In this document: one piece after another, positions 28,701 through 34,087 of the stretch
Layout of the letters: every line of letters starts with the position of its first letter
Numbering within the stretch: the stretch's first letter is position 1
Notes under the pieces: model-generated
The model's database searches: none
What the model saw: the letters and a program-made list of their open reading frames with translations, nothing else
Told to the model about the DNA's origin: nothing
From: Chloroflexota bacterium
GTDB taxonomy: Bacteria > Chloroflexota > UBA6077 > JACCZL01
Length of the DNA: 64,000 nucleotides
Direction of reading: 5' to 3'
Assembly (NCBI GenBank): GCA_030447245.1
Contig: JAUJPG010000026.1
Coordinates: forward strand, 8,663-72,662
Program-made: the position numbers and the translations under genes

Positions 28701-28981
28701 TCGAGCGCGTCGATCATCTCTGCTGCGGCAATCTGGGCAGGGCGGAAGTGTTGCTCGCGGCGGGCCTTCGGCTGTCACGGCGGGATTTGCGGGAGGCGGC
28801 CGAGGCGCGAGCGGCGCAGGCGGTGACCGGGGCGGAGCAAGCCGGTCCGGTCTCGCTGCATCCGCTGCCGCCCGGAGGCGTGTACAGCCCCGGCTTCTTC
28901 CAGGGCGAGGCCGGCATCGGCTACGAGCTGCTCAGGCTCGCGCATCCGGACGTCCTGCCGTCGGTGCTGCTGTGGGAGTGA
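25718..28981 (+). CDS. lanM: Class II lanthipeptide synthetase LanM, three-Cys (ProcM-type) zinc site
   Basis: The 1087-residue bifunctional enzyme dehydrates Ser/Thr and forms (methyl)lanthionine rings. The N-terminal dehydratase has the kinase-like elements LVYKPKDLGIEAAYHRLLAWL (about residue 305), here split as LVYKPKD and AAYHRLL, and TDCHMDNLIA with VLVDLETL (about 375-395). The LanC-like cyclase starts near residue 735 (DLYGGACG), has SHGAAGIAYALL, and binds zinc through Cys957 (RWCHGAAG) and Cys1002-Cys1003 (LCCGNLGR). The Cys-Cys-Gly motif in place of the usual Cys-His-Gly is the mark of the catalytically relaxed ProcM clade. Start ATG 25718 has GGAG eight bases upstream. It sits between two NHLP precursor genes on the opposite strand. 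Confidence 0.95.
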   Translation: MTPSERSRRTLLQIAQQASTLAERLERGSVPPGDEGDPVVVQRRLDEWCRAAAKGDWDTFRKRLAWDGLGPDMVRAALGPQPLRAGEPLPAWADTLRQALTLAAGNEAGASAPRGECFRDPEQPLPFEELLVPFVLVARRRLAAQAGAGRGLLSEAAHAALERSLLQVLTSYAAPSLHLEFSLVRAREQSSLDRVLTFEHDDDNRALYDGFVRRMRRGGLLAFFREYAVLARLLATITDRWAEANAELLGRLEADLPELQRVFGGDQELGPVTAVRPALSDPHRGRRSVVALAFASGRELVYKPKDLGIEAAYHRLLAWLNERGAPLAFRVLAVLNRSTHGWVEFVEQRPCGDTEEAHRYYRRAGMLLCLAYALEATDCHMDNLIASGEHPVLVDLETLAHHRVRQEDPGDGARAEILAHEQLAYSVLRTGLLPVWQLGNGGRVAYDVSGLGGLGEQETPFRVPRWERVNTDRMALAYEPGRTRPRANVPLLDDVPVCLDEHADELVDGFRQMYRFLVACRAALLAPDSPLHGLAHQQVRFVHRPSRVYALLFAKLLDPRYLRDGADRSIQLELLSRAVVPSEERPRWWPLVAAEQRALEHADIPFFTAPTSSDGLEVLPGRTIEACFAEPSFDLVLARLTALDEEDLERQVAFTEGVLYAHGARDARGAPAADVAPVSADTAEPPSTERLLARAMAIAGELRTRAIRAPDGSAAWIGPQYLAQAERFQFQPLGHDLYGGACGVAVFLAAAAKIAGRAGYRELALGAVQPLRRELRTRGDRLARDVGIGGAAGLGGVVYALTRMADLVDDSSLLEDAKQIALLITAERIAADTSLDVIDGSAGAILGLCALYDVTGDQEVAERAMACGGHLLTARTASGAVYRAWATVDGKLLAGFSHGAAGIAYALLRLYELTRDPALLQAAREAIAYERSVFSPEAGNWPDFRPDDEPAFLTRWCHGAAGIGLARLGGLAVLDTPEIRRDIDIALETTRRHGLERVDHLCCGNLGRAEVLLAAGLRLSRRDLREAAEARAAQAVTGAEQAGPVSLHPLPPGGVYSPGFFQGEAGIGYELLRLAHPDVLPSVLLWE

Positions 28982-29008
28982 GTGCGCGGTCCGCGATCAG
29001 CCGCAGGC

Positions 29009-29032
29009 GTCGGCGGCTCGCAGGCTGCCGAC
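29009..29032. terminator. Possible bidirectional hairpin between lanM and the second precursor
   Basis: GTCGGC at 29009-29014 pairs with GCCGAC at 29027-29032 between two convergent genes. A related GGC/GCC pairing follows the first precursor gene. There is no T-run. It may end transcription from either side; evidence is weak. Confidence 0.3.
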
Positions 29033-29382
29033 TAGTTGGCGTGACAGCAGCTCCAAGTGACCAGGTCCGCTAGGCACGTCGCCCAGCCTGTGATGTCGCT
29101 GCCCCCGGCCGCCCGCTCAAGGTCCGCGTCGGACAGCTCCTCGCCCGGCCCTGCCACCGGCCCGGTCGGCAGCACGATGTACGCGGTGGTCGGCGTCTCT
29201 TCCACCACCCGCACCTCGAGGCCGGCCGGCAGGCTGGCCCCTGGCCGCAGCCGTGCCAACTCCCGCTCGATCACCGCCTTCGGGTCGCGCAGCAGCTCCT
29301 GCTTGAATGCCTCGTCCTTCCAGGCTCGCGCGATCAGCCCGGCCTACAGTTCCCGCCGAGTGAGTGAACCTTGCTCGGCCAT
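29032..29382 (-). pseudogene. Second NHLP lanthipeptide precursor with amber stop at codon 13
   Basis: Read through the stop, this is a 116-residue paralog of the first precursor. ATG 29382 follows AGAGGAAG; the product begins MAEQGSLTRREL, then TAG (29346-29344), then AGLIARAWKDEAFKQELLRD. The first precursor has GAG (Glu) there. The rest of the frame is undamaged: PGASLPAGLEVRVVEETP, the leader end LSDADLERAAGG with a proper GG, and the core SDITGWATCL then ADLVTWSCCHAN. Core residues ADLVTW-x-CC are shared with the first precursor. Either one G-to-T change has silenced it, the base is wrong, or the stop is suppressed. A GTG at 29274 could restart translation but would lose half the leader. 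Confidence 0.8.
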
Positions 29383-29421
29383 GATCTTCCTCTCTCTAGA
29401 AGATCGATGGACGGCTTCGTG

Positions 29422-29455
29422 ACGATCGCCACGTAACACACGATCGCCACGTAAC
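29422..29455. repeat. Perfect 16-bp direct repeat upstream of the second precursor
   Basis: ACGATCGCCACGTAAC occurs at 29422-29437 and again at 29440-29455, an 18-base spacing, with no mismatch. It lies 40 bases upstream of the second precursor start and after the radical SAM gene. The spacing is close to two helical turns, so it could be a two-site operator; an assembly stutter is also possible. Confidence 0.55.
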
Positions 29456-29501
29456 AACGGCGCGGCGCCAGCGGCCCTCAGCGCCGCCCCTGAGATCCAG
29501 T

Positions 29502-31565
29502 CTAGCGCATGCCGGACGGCGGCGCATCCCGCACTTGAGCGGGCGGCGCGTCGGCGACCGGGAAGGAGAGCGGCAACGAACGGGATTCCGTCAGCGTGGC
29601 GGCGAAGAGCGCCGCCAGGGCGGGTGTGCGCGCATCAAGCAGGCGCGCGGCGGCCGCCCGCAGGGGAGACGGCAGTGGTTGTCCCCGGGCGGAGAGCCTC
29701 CCCAGCCACTTCACCTGATAGTCGGCGGCGACCGCCAGGCTGAGATAGTGCCCGTCCTCGTAGAGCGTCAGCTTGGCCGCGAGCAACTCCCCCAGCACCG
29801 TATCCAGCTCGCGACTGGCCGACTGCGCGGGTGGGAGCGTGGCGAGGTGAGCTTCGATCTGGGCCCGGCTACGGGCCCGGTCGCAGTACTCGTACACGAT
29901 CCGGCGCAGCCCGCGAAACCTGTACTCCGGCTGTACCGCGACCGGGCGCGTATCGCCGAGCAGCAACGCGTCTCCGTCCACGAGCGAGGTGAGCTGGGCG
30001 CGGTCGGCCTGGTGCGCCCAGAGACTTACCTGGTGTCGCAGCTCGCCGAGGTAGCTCTGCGGATCCCGACCGTCGGCGTAGTCGAATTCGAAGAAGTACG
30101 CGAGGGTAGCCAGGTCCTCGGGTGAGAAGGGATAGACGTAGCGGTAGGCGCGGTCCGCGCGCACGTTGCGCACGCCCATCGCCGCGGCGTCGACGAACAG
30201 CGGGCTGAAGCGATCGAGGCGCACCGTCAAGATGGCCGGCGGGGTCAGGTGGGTGAGCAGCGGCACGATCTCCGCCTGGCGCGCGTAGTCGGCCGGGTCC
30301 TCGCCGGGGAAGCCCGCCAGGAGGTTCCAGTACGGCTGCACCATGTACTCGTCGCACCACCGCAGCAGTTGGATGTTCTGTAGCGCGCTCACCCCCTTGC
30401 GCATCAGGCGCAGCACGTTGCTGCTGAGGCTCTCGATGCCCGGCTGGATCCGCGTAATCCCCGCCTCGCCCAGCAGGCGGACCTGCTCCTTGCGTAGATT
30501 CGCCTTGGTCTCGTAGAACAGCTCCACGTCCAGCTCCAACTCCGCCAGGCGGGGCAGGGCGTCGCGGAAGTAGCGCATGTCGATAATGTTGTCGACCGCG
30601 GAGATCCGGCGCGTCTGGTACCGGTCCACCAACTCCGTCAGCTCGGCGAGCGCGCGCTCGGGCGACTTGGCCCGGAACGTCATGGTCGAGCCGTTCAGGC
30701 CGCAGAACGTGCAGTGCGATTTCTCGCCCCACCAGCAGCCGCGGGACGTCTCGATCAGCAGGCGTGGCTCTTCCTCCAGGCGCAGGTCGGCCGCGGCTCG
30801 CTGCTGCACGAAGTCGTCGTAATCGGGAATCGGCAGCGCGTCCATGTCCGGGACCGGCGCGCCAGCCACCTGGGGCAGGACCGTCTGCCCGTCCACCCGT
30901 CGGATGACTCCCGGAATCTCGCCAACCGGCTGTCCCTCCAGGACGCGTCGCGCGAGCAGCGGGAAGGTGAGGTCCGCCTCGCCCGAGCAGACGTAGTCGA
31001 CGAAGGGGAAGAGCCGATGGAGGGCGATGCCCATCTCACCCTCGCAATTGGCGCCACCGAACGCGATCGGGAGGTCGGGATGCCGTTCTCTGAGGCGGCG
31101 GGCCAGCGCCAGCGAGGCTGTGTTCTGCAGGAAGGTGGTGCTGAAGCCGACCAGCGCGTACTCGTCCCAGGATACGCCGGCGAGGCACTCGTTGAGGAAG
31201 GGGCCAACCTGCGCGCGCAGCTCGAGTAGCTCAGCCTGGGAGCGGGGACTGGAGACGTCGGGCTGCTCGTCGCCAATGGGTTTGGCACGGGGGCGGCGCA
31301 GCACTTCCGAGAAATATCGTTCCGGCGGCGGGATCCGGTCGCCGAACAGGTCGGCGGCGAAGATCCACTCGCCCGCGAGCTGGCGTACCCCGACGGCGAT
31401 GCTCTCGTAGCGCTGGCCACCGACGCGTTCGGCGAAGCGCAGATTGAAGTAGTGCACCTCGCATGGCAGCCCGTCGCGCACCAGCGCGGCTTTGAGCAGG
31501 CTGAGGCCGATCGAGGGGCGTAGCGTTGTCCCAAACGGCATCGTGACCAGCAGCACGCGCTTCAT
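29502..31565 (-). CDS. B12-binding radical SAM RiPP-maturation protein (rSAM 'RiPP maturation 1' type)
   Basis: The 687-residue enzyme starts with a cobalamin-binding-like Rossmann domain (about residues 1-220; LVTMPFGTTLRPSIGLSLL, FGGANCEGEMG, VDYVCSGEADLTF). The radical SAM domain follows, with the cluster motif SRGCWWGEKSHCTFCGLNG (C-x7-C-x2-C, about residues 277-288) instead of Cx3Cx2C, and GIESLSSNVLRLMRKG further on. The C-x7-C-x2-C spacing and MKRVLLVTMPFG start are those of the RiPP-maturation radical SAM family found beside NHLP-type precursors. Members studied so far act as C-methyltransferases or relatives. Ribosome site AGGAGG precedes ATG 31565. It is followed by the second precursor and preceded by the amidohydrolase on the same strand. 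Confidence 0.9.
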   Translation of the reverse strand: MKRVLLVTMPFGTTLRPSIGLSLLKAALVRDGLPCEVHYFNLRFAERVGGQRYESIAVGVRQLAGEWIFAADLFGDRIPPPERYFSEVLRRPRAKPIGDEQPDVSSPRSQAELLELRAQVGPFLNECLAGVSWDEYALVGFSTTFLQNTASLALARRLRERHPDLPIAFGGANCEGEMGIALHRLFPFVDYVCSGEADLTFPLLARRVLEGQPVGEIPGVIRRVDGQTVLPQVAGAPVPDMDALPIPDYDDFVQQRAAADLRLEEEPRLLIETSRGCWWGEKSHCTFCGLNGSTMTFRAKSPERALAELTELVDRYQTRRISAVDNIIDMRYFRDALPRLAELELDVELFYETKANLRKEQVRLLGEAGITRIQPGIESLSSNVLRLMRKGVSALQNIQLLRWCDEYMVQPYWNLLAGFPGEDPADYARQAEIVPLLTHLTPPAILTVRLDRFSPLFVDAAAMGVRNVRADRAYRYVYPFSPEDLATLAYFFEFDYADGRDPQSYLGELRHQVSLWAHQADRAQLTSLVDGDALLLGDTRPVAVQPEYRFRGLRRIVYEYCDRARSRAQIEAHLATLPPAQSASRELDTVLGELLAAKLTLYEDGHYLSLAVAADYQVKWLGRLSARGQPLPSPLRAAAARLLDARTPALAALFAATLTESRSLPLSFPVADAPPAQVRDAPPSGMR

Positions 31566-31643
31566 CTCTGGCCTCCTGCGCGGGACGCCCGAGCGGGTGA
31601 GCAGGTGTGTACGCCTGGTGCCGATCCACAGCCGCTGAACAAA

Positions 31644-32948
31644 CTACCGTGAGCCTCCTTCATCGCGTACCACCAGCTCGCCCGCCTTGAACACGGCGAC
31701 GGCCTCGCGCAGGTTGCGGACGTCGTCGAGGGGGTTGGCGCCGACGATGAGGAGGTCGGCCTGTTTGCCCGGCTCGAGGGTACCGACGTGGTCGAGGACG
31801 CCGCAGGTCTCGGCCGAGACGCGGGTGCAGGCCTGGATCGCCTGCATCGGGCTCATCCCGCCGGCCACGCCGACTTCGAGCCCCTGGTACAGCTTGCCGA
31901 ACTCGATGTCGAACGGGCCGGCGTCCGAGCTGATGACCAGCCGCGTGAGCATCCCCAGCGCCAGGAAGCGGCGGACGTGGTCGGCGCGTCCTTCCATCAT
32001 CGCCCGACCGCGGTCGATCGCGGCGTGCTCCTCGCTGGACAGCGCGTCCGGCCCCTCGCGGTCGCGGCGTTCGCAGAGCTCGCGGAAGGCGACGTAGCCG
32101 CTGCCCGGCAGGGTCAGGCTGGCGAACATCCCGGAGTCGGCCAGCCGGCGGGCGACGTCGTCGTCCCAACCGGCGCGGTGGCCCGGGCCTTCGGCGACGT
32201 GCTCGATCAGGTCACCCGGCTCGTTGAACTCGGCGTGCTCGATGCAGTCGAGGCCGGCCTCGACGGCGTTGGCGATGGCGCCGGTCGCGCGACAGTGCGC
32301 CGTCGTCAAGCGTCCGTAGTGGTGGGCCGCCTCGACCGCCGAGCGCAGCTCGGTCGCATCGTACGACGGCAAACCGGGGTTGGTGCCGGCCGTCCCGCCG
32401 CCGCTAGCCATGATCTTGATGTGGTCTGCCCCCTCGTGCACCAGGCGGCGGATCTGGCGGCGGATCTCCTCGGCCCCGTCGGCGACGCCACCGCACCAGT
32501 GGAAGTGGCCACCGCTCGGCGTGACCGGCCGGCCGGCGATCAGCATCCGCGGGCCGAGCACCAGGCCACGGTTCATCGCCTCGCGGACGGCGAACATGAT
32601 CCCGTGACGGGCGCCGTTGTCGCGGAGCGTCGTCACCCCGGAGCGGAGCATCACCTGGGCGTTGTGGACCGCCGCGACGGCCATGAACTCGTCGGCGAAG
32701 CCGATCTCCTCGTAGGCGAACCCCGCCCCGAGCAGCGTCAGGTGACAGTGGGCGTCGACCAGGCCCGGCAGGACGGTCTGGGTCGAATAGTCGTGGACCG
32801 TCACGCCCTCGGCGAGGTTCTCACGCCACCGCTCGACGGCGGCGATCCTGCCGCCCTCGAGCCGCAGCGCCACGTCCGACCGCGGCTCGGAGCCGACTCC
32901 GTCGATCAGCCGCCCGGCGCGAATGATGGTCTGGCCGGTTGCGCTCAT
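31644..32948 (-). CDS. Amidohydrolase (imidazolonepropionase / prolidase-like)
   Basis: The 434-residue metal-dependent hydrolase has the HxH motif in GLVDAHCHLTLLG, a Lys in DHIKIMASGGGT as the likely carbamylated ligand, His in TTAHCRATGA and CIEHAEF, and Asp in VISSDAGPFD. Members hydrolyse cyclic amides or X-Pro dipeptides among other substrates. ATG 32948 overlaps the stop of the serine hydrolase gene (ATGA), so the two are translated together. It is 78 bases from the radical SAM gene. Whether it takes part in RiPP leader trimming or breakdown is unknown; peptide-acting relatives make it possible. Confidence 0.88.
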   Translation of the reverse strand: MSATGQTIIRAGRLIDGVGSEPRSDVALRLEGGRIAAVERWRENLAEGVTVHDYSTQTVLPGLVDAHCHLTLLGAGFAYEEIGFADEFMAVAAVHNAQVMLRSGVTTLRDNGARHGIMFAVREAMNRGLVLGPRMLIAGRPVTPSGGHFHWCGGVADGAEEIRRQIRRLVHEGADHIKIMASGGGTAGTNPGLPSYDATELRSAVEAAHHYGRLTTAHCRATGAIANAVEAGLDCIEHAEFNEPGDLIEHVAEGPGHRAGWDDDVARRLADSGMFASLTLPGSGYVAFRELCERRDREGPDALSSEEHAAIDRGRAMMEGRADHVRRFLALGMLTRLVISSDAGPFDIEFGKLYQGLEVGVAGGMSPMQAIQACTRVSAETCGVLDHVGTLEPGKQADLLIVGANPLDDVRNLREAVAVFKAGELVVRDEGGSR

Positions 32949-33814
32949 CGTGGCGTCGCCAACGCTGGCGTGCGGGCCGACGTCGCGAGCGCGTCGTAGG
33001 CGGTCCGGGCGAGCCGGCCGATCAGGCTGTTGGCGGCGGCGAAGCCGGGTAGGCCGTCGGGCATCTCGTCGGGCACGCGGTCGGTGTAGGCGGTCAGGAT
33101 GAAGAGCGGCCGGTTGGCCTCGTAGACGATGCCGGCGTCCATGAAGCCGCGCGCGCCGGTGCCGGTCTTGTGGGCCACCCTGGTGTTGAGCGGGAGCAGT
33201 GATGGCAGGCGGGTCTTGAGCTTCTGCCAGCTCAGGATGTCGAGCGCCAGCCGGCACAGCTCGGGCGTGCAGCCGAGGCGGCCGGCGACGGCCGGGTCGG
33301 TCGATCCGGCCAGGATCAGCCCGAGGAGCCGGCCCTGGTCGTTCGGCGTGGTCACGGTCACCGCGTCGAGGGGGTGGTCGTAGTCAAGTCGGGGCGGGAT
33401 GCCGAAGCGGTGGACCGTATGGAGGCCGACCGCTCGACAGAAGGCATTCACCGTGTCGAGCCCAACCAGGTCGACGACGGCCCCGGTGCAGGCGTTGTCG
33501 CTGACGATGATCATCATCACCAGCGCATCCTGGAACGTGATAGTAAAGCCTGGGGCGAGGTGCTGGAAGGTGCCGGAGTCGTTGTCCTGGTACTTGGCCT
33601 GGATCGTGACCGGCTGCTCTAGCGACAGACGGCCATGGCGGACCGCCTGTAGCGCGGCCATGAGGATCGACACCTTCCGAGTGCTGGCGGAGGGGACGAC
33701 GACCTCGGCGGCTCGACCTGCGCGCTCCCCAGACTCTAGATCCTTGAGGTACCAACCGGTATGGAACGGCTGCTCGTCGCACAGTACTTCCATTTGATCG
33801 ACCATCGCTCGCAT
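32945..33814 (-). CDS. Class A beta-lactamase-fold serine hydrolase
   Basis: The 289-residue protein has the three serine-transpeptidase motifs: SxxK in PSASTRKVSIL (Ser-Thr-Arg-Lys), SDN in IVSDNACTG, and KTG in VAHKTGTGARG. The ExxLN motif that supplies the deacylating Glu of true class A beta-lactamases is not visible in the omega-loop region (YDHPLDAVTVTTP). No signal peptide is seen. Activity on beta-lactams is therefore doubtful; an esterase or peptidase role is possible. ATG 33814 follows CGGAGG; a frame start 16 codons upstream is less likely. It heads the minus-strand run leading to the radical SAM gene. Confidence 0.82.
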   Translation of the reverse strand: MRAMVDQMEVLCDEQPFHTGWYLKDLESGERAGRAAEVVVPSASTRKVSILMAALQAVRHGRLSLEQPVTIQAKYQDNDSGTFQHLAPGFTITFQDALVMMIIVSDNACTGAVVDLVGLDTVNAFCRAVGLHTVHRFGIPPRLDYDHPLDAVTVTTPNDQGRLLGLILAGSTDPAVAGRLGCTPELCRLALDILSWQKLKTRLPSLLPLNTRVAHKTGTGARGFMDAGIVYEANRPLFILTAYTDRVPDEMPDGLPGFAAANSLIGRLARTAYDALATSARTPALATPR

Positions 33815-34087
33815 GGCAGTGCAACCTCCGTAGAAGGACGGTAGCGGAGCGAACCCTCTCACGGCCAGACCGAATAGCGGCGGCGAGCGCCTCTCGGACC
33901 CACCCGGCTATGCCGATGTCCAGATTGGCTTCGGGGCTCTGCCGCGGTGTCCGGAACGCCAGGCCGATGGGGCGCCACGTAGGTCCACTTCACCACGAGC
34001 GAGGATCCAGCTTGCCAGAAATGCAGAACCCGCATTGATTCCGCCAGTGAGGATGACGCGGCCATCAAGACGTCGCTGGAGGTGGGC

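Noticed and set aside
29422-29455. The start of a CRISPR array
   Set aside because: Only two copies with a two-base gap; no spacers and no cas genes.
32945-33814. A working class A beta-lactamase resistance gene
   Set aside because: SxxK, SDN and KTG are present, but no ExxLN Glu and no signal peptide were seen.
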